This document shows, one piece after another, positions 24,587 through 32,976 of a stretch of 60,355 nucleotides of DNA. A model generated the notes under the pieces. The model made no database searches. It worked only from the letters and a program-made list of their open reading frames with translations, and was not told the DNA's origin. Source of the DNA: Pseudodonghicola flavimaris (lineage in GTDB: Bacteria; Pseudomonadota; Alphaproteobacteria; Rhodobacterales; Rhodobacteraceae). The stretch covers positions 1 through 60,355 of the forward strand of contig NZ_JASNJD010000027.1 of the NCBI RefSeq assembly GCF_030164425.1. The letters run 5' to 3'. Position numbers and translations under genes: made by a program. Position 1 is the stretch's first letter. Every line of letters starts with the position of its first letter.

Positions 24587-25183
24587 ATGCAAACCACATC
24601 TCAAGCGATCAAGGCCTATGCTGAAGCGCTGCCGGAGGGGGCGACCCTGTCGGCGCGGGAGTTGTTGCACCTCGGAGAGCGTGCCGCGGTCGACCAGGCG
24701 CTGTCGCGTTTGGTTCGACGTGGGGAGCTTCTGCGTGTGAGACGCGGATTGTTCGCACTGCCCGTGAAAACCCGCTTCGGGAGCCGGGCACCCTCGGTTC
24801 AGGCCGTGGTTGAGCACATTGCGAAATCAACCGGTGAGCGTGTGTCGCAAAGCGGGGCGTCGGCAGCGAACCTGCTCGGTATTTCGACACAGAATCCATC
24901 CCGTCAAGTCTATTGGACTTCCGGGCCGAGCCGTCATCTGAAACTCGGAGCGCAAAGCGTCGAGCTTAAACATGTGCCGAGCTGGCAGCTTCGTGCACCC
25001 AACAGTCGTGCCGGCCACGCTTTTCGGGCGCTTGCATATTTCGGCAAAACCGAAGCTGCGCAGGCTTTGAGGCGTATCAAGGCGACATTGAACGAAGAGG
25101 AGCAGCGCGAGCTTCTGAGCCTTCGTGCCGGTGCGCCAACCTGGATGGCCAAGGAACTTAGCGCGCTTGCGTCGTCGCAATGA
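24587..25183 (+). CDS. AbiEi/DUF6088-type antitoxin
   Basis: A 198-residue protein starting at ATG 24587 with GGAGG 5 nt upstream; an ATG at 24575 is also in frame. The N-terminal winged helix (about 5-60) matches type IV antitoxin AbiEi/DUF6088 proteins: ATLSARELLHLGERAAVDQALSRLVRRGELLRVRRGLFALP, in parts. The C-terminal part (about 60-198) would contact DNA or the toxin. The stop overlaps the start of the next frame by 4 bp (ATGA), the usual antitoxin-toxin coupling, but that toxin gene is cut short. So this may be an orphan antitoxin or autorepressor. Confidence 0.72.
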   Translation: MQTTSQAIKAYAEALPEGATLSARELLHLGERAAVDQALSRLVRRGELLRVRRGLFALPVKTRFGSRAPSVQAVVEHIAKSTGERVSQSGASAANLLGISTQNPSRQVYWTSGPSRHLKLGAQSVELKHVPSWQLRAPNSRAGHAFRALAYFGKTEAAQALRRIKATLNEEEQRELLSLRAGAPTWMAKELSALASSQ

Positions 25184-25305
25184 CAGAAAACCAAACCTAT
25201 TTTTCGTTGTCGCGCGAAGACAAGATTGACGCTCTGGAAGTGGCCGCCTCGAAACTGGGGCGGCCCGCAGACTTGTTGGAAAGCCGAGCACATCAAAAAA
25301 CGTGA
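25180..25305 (+). pseudogene. AbiEii-type toxin, 5' fragment
   Basis: Starting in the stop of the antitoxin gene, this frame reads MTENQTYFSLSREDKIDALE then VAASKLGRPADLLE, the typical first 34 residues of an AbiEii nucleotidyltransferase toxin, and then goes out of family to a stop 8 codons later. Normal toxins are about 240-310 residues and continue LLEKDIWVVWAL. The lost part was replaced at a junction near 25275-25285 by the end of an opposite-strand gene. Confidence 0.65.
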
Positions 25306-25348
25306 CCAAGCATTCTTCGTAGTCGGGGTCGTTCTCGAAATCAGTCAT
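25280..25348 (-). pseudogene. 5' fragment of a gene after abiEii
   Basis: On the minus strand the frame starts MTDFENDPDYEECLVTFFDVLGF and then runs through antisense of the AbiEi/AbiEii fragment. The TFFDVLGF block resembles N-termini of cyclase-like or defence-linked proteins, but about 22 residues are too few to name it. It starts 14 bp after the intact abiEii stop, so it was probably the third gene of that operon before the rearrangement. Confidence 0.4.
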
Positions 25349-25361
25349 CTCTGATCCATCT

Positions 25362-26285
25362 TCAGCCGAGGAGCTTCTCCAGCTCTTCCCCTTGGACGGC
25401 GTGCTTCTCCGGGTTTTCTGCTTTCAGCTTGTTCACGTTGATGAGCTTCCATCTGACCGCCGGAAGCTCGGCCGCTTGAGGGCGGTCGATCGCGTCGAAG
25501 TCGGGGTCGCCTTCATGCAGGGTTCTCAGAAACCTCTTCGCGCTCTCATCCAAGCGGGATTGGATATCACCGATCAGGCGGTCGCGCGTTGAGACCAATT
25601 CCGCAAGGTCGACCGCTCCCTTCGTCATGCCCTCGAATTCCCGGGCATAGGGCTGATCCAGATCGATCAGGTTTGGGTTCAGAAGTTCGTGCGGCGGGCG
25701 GGGTGAACTCGCAACGTAGATCAGAAAAGTACGGAACAACTCGTCGGTAAACCCTTCATTCTCGTAGAGGAGCTTGACGTCGTAGAGGTCTCGCGGGTGC
25801 TGGCGATCGAGGGCCGCATGTAGCTTACCGCCGAACAAATCTTCGAAAGCGACGATGTTCATCGTCGCATATCCGAACTCCTGCTCGACGGCTTCGGAGA
25901 CTTCACGTTGTTCCGGATCATGCACGACGCCCCGGGTAACGGGGGAGGTTTCGATTTTGATTTCGGCTGCGCCGAGGCGTGCGAGCGCACGCGTGGCGCC
26001 GCCGCCGCCGCCGGCAATGCGCTGCGCTTTGGCGCCGGTGATGCCGCCTTCGATGGCAGCGGCAATCCGGTCCATCGCGTCGTTGATCTCAGCGAGGCTT
26101 TCGGCGCGGTCCTTGACAGGCAGATAGGTCAGATCGATATCGACTGAGAGCCGCGGAAGGTCGCGATAGAAGAGGTTGATGGCTGTCCCGCCCTTGAGCG
26201 CAAATATCTCCTCCTTCGCGACATATGGAAGTACCCGCACGAGCAGGGCCACTTGGGCGGCATAGTCTTCACGCGCCATGACCAC
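25362..26285 (-). CDS. AbiEii/AbiGii-type nucleotidyltransferase toxin
   Basis: A 307-residue DUF1814 (AbiEii) protein. Nucleotidyltransferase motifs are seen: FALKGGTAINLFY (about 28-40, the G-S/T motif) and RLSVDIDLTYLP (about 45-56, the two metal-binding Asp), and a later FGGKLHAALDRQHPRDLYDVKLL region (about 150-172). AbiEii toxins modify RNA, in known cases tRNA acceptor ends, and block growth on phage infection. Translation may begin at ATG 26285 or 26279 (MAREDY). It overlaps the 3' end of the antitoxin gene by 17 bp, as in type IV toxin-antitoxin operons. It is apparently intact. Confidence 0.88.
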   Translation of the reverse strand: MVMAREDYAAQVALLVRVLPYVAKEEIFALKGGTAINLFYRDLPRLSVDIDLTYLPVKDRAESLAEINDAMDRIAAAIEGGITGAKAQRIAGGGGGATRALARLGAAEIKIETSPVTRGVVHDPEQREVSEAVEQEFGYATMNIVAFEDLFGGKLHAALDRQHPRDLYDVKLLYENEGFTDELFRTFLIYVASSPRPPHELLNPNLIDLDQPYAREFEGMTKGAVDLAELVSTRDRLIGDIQSRLDESAKRFLRTLHEGDPDFDAIDRPQAAELPAVRWKLINVNKLKAENPEKHAVQGEELEKLLG

Positions 26286-27108
26286 GTTCCTTTCTTACAA
26301 ACTCTTCGGGCACCATGATCCTGTAGCGCGGATGTATCTTGCCGCCTTTGACCAATGCGCGATCCCCGCTGCCGAGGTCGAACTCTTCCGGATCGAGTCG
26401 CTTGCGCCAGGCATGGTCGTGGCGGTCGGCGAACACGAAGAACAGGCGTTTGACCTTGATCTTCTTGCAACTTCTGAGCAGTGCCGAGAGGGTTCTTGGG
26501 CGCAACGTCGTCAGGCTTTCGAACACCATGTCGAGGTTGTGAAAGCTCTCCTGATCCGGCAACTCGTCCAGCGCCTCAAAGATCGCGCGTTCCGGCGAGG
26601 ACATCACCAGTTTCCAGTCCCATGGCAGGGACGATGCTGTCTCGTTGAGATTATTTCGCGCGTCGTTGACACCCAACTCTGGATCGGAGAACAGCGATAC
26701 GCTGCGTGTGCGGAGTTCGGCGTTGAGCGGCAGTTTTTCGAGCCAGTTGGGGATTTTTGAGCCGTAGAGCCAAACCGTGCTTTTGTCGCCGAGGGAGAGA
26801 TAGTGCGCATAGCCTTGCAGGCCCAATGCCGTCGCGCCCCCGATATGGACAGGGTAATGCATGATGTGCTGGAGCGAGAGCAGGCAGGTCTTCCAATCGA
26901 GCGTATTCGTGGTGGCGCTGCCTGGTGCCGGGCGGCGGAAGACTCCGCGTCCAAGGCGTTCTAGCCAGCCGCGTTGGACATAGGCGTAGGATGAACGTCG
27001 GCCTATCCCGTGGTGCTCAAGCCAGGCGGAGTCCACGAGGAACCCCGTCGGGACAGCCTCAAGAAGGCTCTTTAGTTTTTCGTGTTCTTGTCCGCTCATA
27101 GGCGACAC
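26269..27108 (-). CDS. AbiEi-type antitoxin
   Basis: A 279-residue AbiEi family protein, cognate to the AbiEii toxin whose start it overlaps. The N-terminal winged helix is seen at about 10-60 (LLEAVPTGFLVDSAWLEHHGIGRRSSYAYVQRGWLERLGRGVFRRP, in parts), then the AbiEi core (HYPVHIGGATALGLQGYAHYL, KSTVWLYGSKIPNWLEKL) and a C-terminal domain. AbiEi proteins repress their operon and counter the toxin without direct binding in the studied case. ATG 27108 and 27099 are both possible. The AT-rich upstream stretch (27110-27135) is a likely promoter. Confidence 0.87.
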   Translation of the reverse strand: MSPMSGQEHEKLKSLLEAVPTGFLVDSAWLEHHGIGRRSSYAYVQRGWLERLGRGVFRRPAPGSATTNTLDWKTCLLSLQHIMHYPVHIGGATALGLQGYAHYLSLGDKSTVWLYGSKIPNWLEKLPLNAELRTRSVSLFSDPELGVNDARNNLNETASSLPWDWKLVMSSPERAIFEALDELPDQESFHNLDMVFESLTTLRPRTLSALLRSCKKIKVKRLFFVFADRHDHAWRKRLDPEEFDLGSGDRALVKGGKIHPRYRIMVPEEFVRKERGHGA

Positions 27109-27345
27109 AATGATATATTTTTAAAGAGGCCGCCACTTGTTTCTTTGAAAACCTGTGAGATAGTCCGCCAAGGATCGACAAACTCTGAAATTCTCAAAGA
27201 GACTGGTGGCTGTCAGCTCTGAAGCTCACCAGCAAAGCAGGGCGTGGGTGCCCTAGATTGGCCGAGGAGACGCTCGGCCATTCGGATCGAAAAGTTGAAG
27301 CTTTGTGCCCATGGCGAAGCCGCTGCGCCAAACCAAAGCCAAGTT

Positions 27346-27948
27346 TCACTTTCGATTGTGGCGTTCTTTTGCCCATACAAACATCGCACCGACGGCAGCA
27401 TTGGCTTGCTGCACGCTGAACACTTCCGGTTCGAACGCGCCCGCCCATTGCTTTGTATCACGATGTTCCGGGTGGTGTTTGTCGGTCAGCGCGTCGAGAA
27501 ACTCTTCGTAAGAGTAGGGCCCGCCACTGTCCTCTGGCGGACACGCGCGCTCTCCGGCAACACAAGCAGGAAAGTCCTGATCTGGTCTTCCGGTTGGCTT
27601 TCTAACCTTCTCAACAGTGACGAGATGCCGCCAACCATCGCCAAAATCATAAGTGTATGTGAACTGACTGCCTTTCTTGACTAGCTCGCCAAGAGTAAAC
27701 CTCTTTTCGTCCTTCCGGCCATCGTTTGGGTCCCAGCTGTCGTCACTTTCGTCGCGGGCCTCGAACTTGTCGTCGCCAATCTCGAACTCATGCAAATGGT
27801 AGTCTTGCCAAGGCATCGCGCCCTGGAGAACGGAATGCAGGATGTCTAAACTGATGTCATTCGGCACGAGGATCCGACGCCAGATCGGTGGTTTAATAGC
27901 AACAAGTTCGATTTTCAGCTCAATCAAAGTGTTTTCCGCCTGTCTCAA
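27346..27948 (-). CDS. plasmid pRiA4b ORF-3-like protein
   Basis: A 200-residue protein of the pRiA4b ORF-3 family. Signatures: LKIELVAIKPPIWRRILVPNDISLDILHSVLQGAMPWQDYHLHEFEIG (in parts, residues 8-58), the YDFGDGWRHLVTVEKV block near 100 and the Cys/acidic segment CVAGERACPPEDSGGPYSYEEFLDAL. Members are common on plasmids and transposons; the molecular function is unknown. It begins close to the duplicated DUF736 region but on the opposite strand. It is apparently intact. Confidence 0.87.
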   Translation of the reverse strand: MRQAENTLIELKIELVAIKPPIWRRILVPNDISLDILHSVLQGAMPWQDYHLHEFEIGDDKFEARDESDDSWDPNDGRKDEKRFTLGELVKKGSQFTYTYDFGDGWRHLVTVEKVRKPTGRPDQDFPACVAGERACPPEDSGGPYSYEEFLDALTDKHHPEHRDTKQWAGAFEPEVFSVQQANAAVGAMFVWAKERHNRK

Positions 27949-28599
27949 TGGCCCTGCCGTTGATGTAACTTTTGATTCTTAAGTTGAAGCATTCAAGGGG
28001 AACATTGGCCCCTCCTGCCCTTTGGTCAGGACCGCGCCCTACTCGGTCGGTTGCACGCAGCCGCCCTCCCCGAGCTGAAACGCCGCCTCTCCCTGCGACG
28101 TGCCGCTGGCCGCGCAGTCTCCTCCGGAGCCAGCCCGACCAGCCGTCGCATGGTCGTGGCAACGCTTCATCTCGGCCGTTTCGGTTTCGGTCGCTGGGGC
28201 GCGCGCTACATCTGTGTTCTTGTACCTCGCGTCTCGGCCGGTGTTGTTCCTCGCCTTGCTGGATATGCTGTTCTGCCGCGGCATCATTGGCCGTAAACGA
28301 TGTTCGACGACCGCAGAATCGCATTGGCCGCAGCTGGCATAAGGCCGGTGATAGTCGTGATGCGCAAATCGCAGGTTATCGGGCTGTCGTAGAGGGTCCG
28401 TTCGAAATCCGGGTGAGCCGAGCAGGGTGTCGAGGCTTCGACGGTATCCCTGCTGCTCTTCCAGACAACACACATCGCGTTGCCATGGAAACCAGCCGTC
28501 GCAGCACTTGACGCTGGGTCAGGCAAAGTTCCGACTCGTCCGGGTGGGGATCGGGGCAAGAGGACAGAAAAGTCACCGCCCCCGGCATTTCCCTCGGCT
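27949..28599. other. 651-bp stretch with no supported gene
   Basis: Open frames on both strands here give Arg/Ser/Pro-rich products and are probably non-coding. There are no tRNA or mobile-element ends that I can identify. It lies between the pRiA4b-like gene and repeat copy B and may be scrambled plasmid backbone. Confidence 0.35.
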
Positions 28600-29184
28600 G
28601 TTCACTCATTTTCCTACGAGGCCACCGCACTTCTCCCGATGTCTGAGTTGCATGACATGCTGGTCGCAGCTGTCGTCCCGTCCACAAAGGTTGTCGCCGA
28701 TCTTTTTCCCCTGACCCTCCGGGTCATTCCTCGCGAGGCAAAAAGACCGGCGCCTGCCCCTCTCCGCTGCGCTTCGCCTTCGGTGTGGCCGGGCCTTGGC
28801 CAGCTGCAAGGTGACCATCATTGCAACGCAAACAAGGAGAAGAGCAATGACCACGAACTGCATCAAATTCACCAGCGCCGACATCGAAACCGCCAAGGGC
28901 GTCGGCTCCATCTCGACCCTGACCTTCGACCTCGACATCACGGTCGAACCCGTCGCAAGCACGAACCCGATGGCCCCCACGCACCGCGTCCTCGGCCGCT
29001 CCCCGCGCGGCAAGCTGGTCGAGTGCGGCGGCATCTGGAAGAAACAGAACAAGGAGACCGGCGCCGACTACTACACGCTGACCATCCGTGACCACGGCTT
29101 CAACGCCAACCTCGGCAAGGCCGCAAACCAGGACGATCTGTCCCTGCAGGCCGTCATTCCCTGGGGTCCGAAAGACGCCGCGTA
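28600..29184 (+). repeat. long direct repeat, copy B (DUF736 gene and leader)
   Basis: Same orientation as 5839-6424. Similarity starts at GTTCAC, runs through the leader and the whole DUF736 gene and ends at GACGCCGCGT before the stop. The two copies bracket 22.2 kb that contains the only repABC replicon seen. Confidence 0.85.
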
Positions 29185-29185
29185 A
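28847..29185 (+). CDS. DUF736 family protein, copy B
   Basis: 112 residues, nearly identical to the DUF736 protein at 6088-6426; differences seen are A/S-to-T/N changes (VASTNPMAP, KKQNKETG). The same strong ribosome site AAGGAGAAGAG precedes the ATG. Most DNA differences within the coding part are synonymous, so the two copies are under purifying selection or the duplication is recent. It is followed by its own hairpin terminator. It sits upstream of the mobilization genes, whereas copy A sits by the replication genes, so gene dosage or separate regulation may matter. Confidence 0.85.
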   Translation: MTTNCIKFTSADIETAKGVGSISTLTFDLDITVEPVASTNPMAPTHRVLGRSPRGKLVECGGIWKKQNKETGADYYTLTIRDHGFNANLGKAANQDDLSLQAVIPWGPKDAA

Positions 29186-29192
29186 GCCAACG

Positions 29193-29216
29193 GCCAGACC
29201 GCTCCGGCGGTCTGGC
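29193..29216 (+). terminator. terminator after DUF736 copy B
   Basis: GCCAGACCG and CGGTCTGGC form a perfect 9-bp stem around CTCCGG, followed by TATTTCTCGTTCTT. Its placement 8 nt after the stop codon supports intrinsic termination. Confidence 0.7.
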
Positions 29217-29642
29217 TATTTCTCGTTCTTAGGTGCGCCCTAAGGACGGGCCGGATGCCGGTGTCCGAAGAATGCGGCATATTTCGGACGTGCACGCAGA
29301 GGCGGGTAGTCAGACTGGATAGGTCGCAGAAGCGGCTCCGATCATTCTGTTCCGTGACAGTGCGGATCACGCGCGGCCGAGGCGGAATCGAATGTCAGCA
29401 GGGAGAACTGGCAGACCGCTCAGCGAGACAAGCTCACTCCTTCTCTCAGTCGAGCAACCCGCGCTTGGGTCGTGTTGGCGGAGCTGCCAGAGGCGCCGAA
29501 ATCACCCTGTGCCGCGAGGGTGGAAACCGCGAACCAACGTCATGCTACAGAGGGCAACGTCTCACGTGAAGGTCACCGCCGTGCGCCTTTCCGTCGACCT
29601 GTTGGCCTCAGAGATCGCTAGCCCGGGGTCGAGTGGTCAGCA

Positions 29643-29721
29643 ACGCCGGGGGCAGGTTTCTGGACGGCTGGCGCCTTGAGCGCTGCGGGGGCATCGCTCA
29701 CAACAAACCTGCCCCCGGCGT
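29643..29721. repeat. 17-bp inverted repeat near the mobilization genes
   Basis: The left arm (29643-29659, starting ACGCCGGGGG and ending CAGGTTT) and right arm (29705-29721, starting AAACCTG and ending CCGGCGT) are perfect inverted copies, 45 bp apart. A smaller inverted pair AGCG/CGCT lies inside. The rest of 29217-29820 has no gene. A structured element close to mob genes could be part of an oriT, an attenuator or a mobile-element remnant. Confidence 0.55.
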
Positions 29722-29820
29722 GCTCCATTTCATTCCGCCCCGTGCCGGGTGCAGCCCGCTCTCATGCCCCCGGTCTTTTCCACGATCCGTCCAACGACGA
29801 TCAACGGAAAGGATCACACC

Positions 29821-29997
29821 ATGACACTCGAACATTCCATCGACCTCGCCGAACTTAAAGCCGACATGGCCTTCGAGGCCTACCTCGCCGCCTTCGATGA
29901 AGACGCCCATCCCGAGACTCTCGACAGCCTCGAGACCGAGGCTCTGATCGCGCGCAGCCGCTACGACGACCTGCGCTCTCAGGGACTGGGTCACTGA
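29821..29997 (+). CDS. small acidic protein, 58 aa
   Basis: This short frame starts at ATG with GGAAAGG about 9 nt upstream. The product begins MTLEHSIDLAELKADMAFEA and continues YLAAFDEDAHPETLDSLETE, so it is acidic and probably a helical pair, without signal peptide. I do not recognise a family. Codon use looks like real coding sequence (G/C at third positions). It could be an accessory or regulatory protein for the mobilization genes that follow. Confidence 0.55.
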   Translation: MTLEHSIDLAELKADMAFEAYLAAFDEDAHPETLDSLETEALIARSRYDDLRSQGLGH

Positions 29998-30408
29998 CCC
30001 AGACGCCCCTGCGGGTCTTCGGATTCGCAGGGGTCAGACGTCGACTCTCAAAAGTTCGTGACGCCCTCAGAGGGTGCGACCCACGCCATTCCGCGCGGGC
30101 CGTTTTCGTGTTCCTCGCGCCCGATCTGTGACCGGCTCGGGCATTCAGTTTGCCTCTCGTCGCGTGCTGTTTGAGCGCAAATTTCGGAAGCTTTTTCGAC
30201 CTGGTTTTCCTGCATCGATGAGGGCGGGAGCCGTTCCATGTCGCGCCGCGCCGCGCGGTCTTGATGGCGTCCAATGCTAGCAAAAATACACAACATGCAA
30301 AACGTAATATTGCGCAATCTGATGAATTGAAGTACAAGCGAAGGAGAGAAGGAAGACGTTGGCAGGATATGGCCAATGTTTGCACATTTTGTCCGAGGGG
30401 TCTGACCC
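29998..30408. other. 411-bp gap before mobC (possible oriT region)
   Basis: No gene is supported. The right half is distinctly AT-rich (about 30270-30340, with AATATTGCGCAATC), unlike its surroundings. Relaxase origins of transfer usually lie just upstream of mobC, so this stretch or the inverted repeat before it is the natural place for oriT; no nic motif was identified. Confidence 0.35.
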
Positions 30409-31029
30409 ATGCCGAGGCCAGCGAAAAACCTGAAGCTTGAACAGCGCATCGAAGTTGCGCGGCGCTTTGCGGCGGGCGAGAGCGCGAAGGAGCTGGCGGC
30501 GGCGTTTGGCATCTCTCCGCGCCACGTAAACCGGCTCGCAAAAGAGGAGGCGGGCGAGGGGATCGCGGTGCGCGATCCAAGCGAGACGGTGGCGTTCCGG
30601 GCAAGCCGATCAGAGCTGGACGCCTTCGATGCAGAGTGGCGCGCACGGGGGTATGCCAACCGGTCGCAGGCGCTCAACGCGGTGCTGCGCGGTCGTTGCG
30701 GATTCCTTGATGTGCCGCGTGATCTTGTCGCGGAATTCTGCGCCGCGTGGCGTCAGGCGAAGGACGTGAGCGACGCCGGACTGTTTCTCGCCAAGGCGGT
30801 CCATCGCGGTCGGCTGGAGGTCTCAGAGGCGGACCGCGCAGTGCTGATCGAACTCCTTGATCTGGCGCAGTCCATGAGCCGTGAGATGGGCCGGATGAAG
30901 GATGCGGCGCGGGCGCTGCGTCATCAGGAATGGCCGCAAAGGGAAGAAGGGCAGGGGGCGGATGGCGCGGTTCTGGAGAGCACCCCGCGCGAGACCGTGA
31001 CAGGTTTGAGGCTCGTCAGGAATGGCTGA
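30409..31029 (+). CDS. MobC-like mobilization accessory protein
   Basis: A 206-residue protein. A helix-turn-helix lies at the N-terminus (residues about 8-45; LEQRIEVARRFAAGESAKELAAAFGISPRHVNRLA, in parts), followed by a ribbon-helix-helix-like segment (VAFRASRSELDAFDAEWRARGYANRSQALNAVLRG), typical of MobC/relaxosome proteins that bind oriT. The C-terminus is helical. It overlaps the relaxase start by 8 bp, which supports a relaxosome partnership. It probably also represses its own operon. The start follows TCTGACCC with no strong ribosome site. Confidence 0.75.
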   Translation: MPRPAKNLKLEQRIEVARRFAAGESAKELAAAFGISPRHVNRLAKEEAGEGIAVRDPSETVAFRASRSELDAFDAEWRARGYANRSQALNAVLRGRCGFLDVPRDLVAEFCAAWRQAKDVSDAGLFLAKAVHRGRLEVSEADRAVLIELLDLAQSMSREMGRMKDAARALRHQEWPQREEGQGADGAVLESTPRETVTGLRLVRNG

Positions 31030-32962
31030 TCCGCTCGCTCTCTATGCCTCGGTCATGGGCCGGCTCTGGGAGGATGAGCGCATCCGGGGCCAGGCCGCGG
31101 CGCGGATCGACGCGCGGCTGGCGGGGCGTCGACAGGGTCGGAGTTTCTCGCGCGTGGGGTCCTTGTCGGCGCGTAACGCGCTGAAGGCGGCGACGGGGCA
31201 AAGCCGGGCGGCGGTGTTCAAACGGATCCGGGCCGGAGGCTGCAAGACGCGTGCTTCGCTCGGGGCGCAGCTCTCCTACATCAATGACAAGGCGGTCTAC
31301 ACCTACTCGACGATGACCAACGCGCTGACCGATACCGCGGTGCTTTCTGAGGAGCAGAAAGAGGACATTATCGAGGACTGGGCCGGGACCTGGCGCGGCT
31401 CGACCAAGCTCGGTTTCACCTCGCACATGCTGCTGTCCTTCCCGACCGACGTGACGGTCGACCAGGTGCGCGACATCGCCATGGACTGGACGGAGCATTT
31501 CTTCGAGAGCGGCGAATATGGCGACCAGTGGGACTATGTGCTCGCGGTCCATGACGACCGGGCGCACAAGCACGCGCATATCATCCTGAACAATCGCGGC
31601 GTCGAGAAGGGCACCTGGTTTTCCTGCTGGGCCGAAGGCGTGATGTCGCCGCAGCTCATGCGCGAGAAGCAGGCGGAGATCGCGGAAGGCTATGGCGTCA
31701 TGCTCGACGCCACCACCCGGCTCGAGCGCGGCATCTTCGAGAAGCCTGCAGGCATCGAGGAAATCTACCGCGCCAAGGAAGAGGCCCGCCTGCCGCGCGA
31801 GATTGTCATGACGGCCCAGGAATCCGCAATCGCGCAGGCACAGGTCGTGGGCTTCGCCAAGGACTACAAGAACCTCGCCGACCTGTTGGACCGGATGGAC
31901 CAGCGCCACATGGCGCGCGCCGTGCGCGGCATGGCGGACGGGCTTGGTTCCGGCACGCCGTGGAACTTCACCGAAGGAGAGATAGACATGAAGGACATCA
32001 AGACCGTCGGTGATGCGATCGACTATTCAGAACGCACGATCGAGGCGTTGAAGCTCAAGGCCGAGGAACTGGACCCGGCCGAGCGGGCCGCCTTCGAGGC
32101 CAAAGCCGCGCCGATCATCGCGGATCTCTCGCAGATGGTGCCGGACCCGGAGCTACGGGCGCGCTTTGGCAAGCAGCTCGAAGAACCCTATCCGCCGGGG
32201 GCGGGCAGCGAGGTGCTGATTGCTGCGCTGCAGTCCGGCAAGGACGAGGGGCTGCGTGACGTGCTCGAGCGCGCCGAAGAGGCAGGCATGGACAGCGAGG
32301 AGCTGATGGCCCGGATCGCGGCGGGCGGCACGCGGAACTACGGCATGGCGCAGGACTGGGTCGAGCGGGACATGAACGCGGTGCTGGCGAAGGACGGTCT
32401 CAGCGTCGAGACCGCCAATGATGACCAACTGGATGCCGCGCTGGAAAAGGTCGACGGCGTAATGGACGCGTTGATGGAAAGAGCAAAGGAGATGGGCGTC
32501 GAGATCGGTCGGACCCTCGCGGACGAAGAACAGGAGATCCTGCCGCTTATCGACGAAGACGACCGGACGCCCAATCCCTACCTGCAGGACCTCGCCGACA
32601 TGTTGCGGGACGGCAAGCTCAGCGAGGAACAGGAAGAGGTGGTCGAGCGGACCCTGCAATCCGAGCTCTTCAAGGAGTTGGGCGAAGAAGGCTTGGCCGA
32701 GCTTCGCCGCGGCAACTACGAGGTGCTGGATGCGGCCCTGCCGAGCAAGCTCGACCAGATCACTGTCACGCAGGAATTCCTCGAAATGACCTTTGAGGAG
32801 ACTGGCGACCAGGTGTTCACCGACCGCGCCGCCGGGTTGCAGCAGGACAAGGCGACCGAGGTCGCGCGGTTGCGCGGCCAGCAGGAGGCGCAAGAGTTGG
32901 GGCGTGATCTTGCCCGAAACAAAACACTAGACCGCGGCCTCGATGACGAGCTGGAATTCTGA
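31022..32962 (+). CDS. relaxase (MobP/VirD2-like)
   Basis: A 646-residue relaxase. The metal-binding His cluster VHDDRAHKHAHIILN is at about residues 175-189 (HxDxxxHxH-like). A Tyr near residue 88 (AQLSYINDKAVYTY) is the candidate nicking residue. The long C-terminal part is acidic and helical (residues about 300-646) and may contact the coupling protein. In conjugation it would nick oriT and lead the strand into the recipient. It is followed 15 bp later by the VirD4-like coupling protein gene. No primase or helicase domain is seen. Confidence 0.85.
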   Translation: MADPLALYASVMGRLWEDERIRGQAAARIDARLAGRRQGRSFSRVGSLSARNALKAATGQSRAAVFKRIRAGGCKTRASLGAQLSYINDKAVYTYSTMTNALTDTAVLSEEQKEDIIEDWAGTWRGSTKLGFTSHMLLSFPTDVTVDQVRDIAMDWTEHFFESGEYGDQWDYVLAVHDDRAHKHAHIILNNRGVEKGTWFSCWAEGVMSPQLMREKQAEIAEGYGVMLDATTRLERGIFEKPAGIEEIYRAKEEARLPREIVMTAQESAIAQAQVVGFAKDYKNLADLLDRMDQRHMARAVRGMADGLGSGTPWNFTEGEIDMKDIKTVGDAIDYSERTIEALKLKAEELDPAERAAFEAKAAPIIADLSQMVPDPELRARFGKQLEEPYPPGAGSEVLIAALQSGKDEGLRDVLERAEEAGMDSEELMARIAAGGTRNYGMAQDWVERDMNAVLAKDGLSVETANDDQLDAALEKVDGVMDALMERAKEMGVEIGRTLADEEQEILPLIDEDDRTPNPYLQDLADMLRDGKLSEEQEEVVERTLQSELFKELGEEGLAELRRGNYEVLDAALPSKLDQITVTQEFLEMTFEETGDQVFTDRAAGLQQDKATEVARLRGQQEAQELGRDLARNKTLDRGLDDELEF

Positions 32963-32976
32963 GGGAGATTACCATC

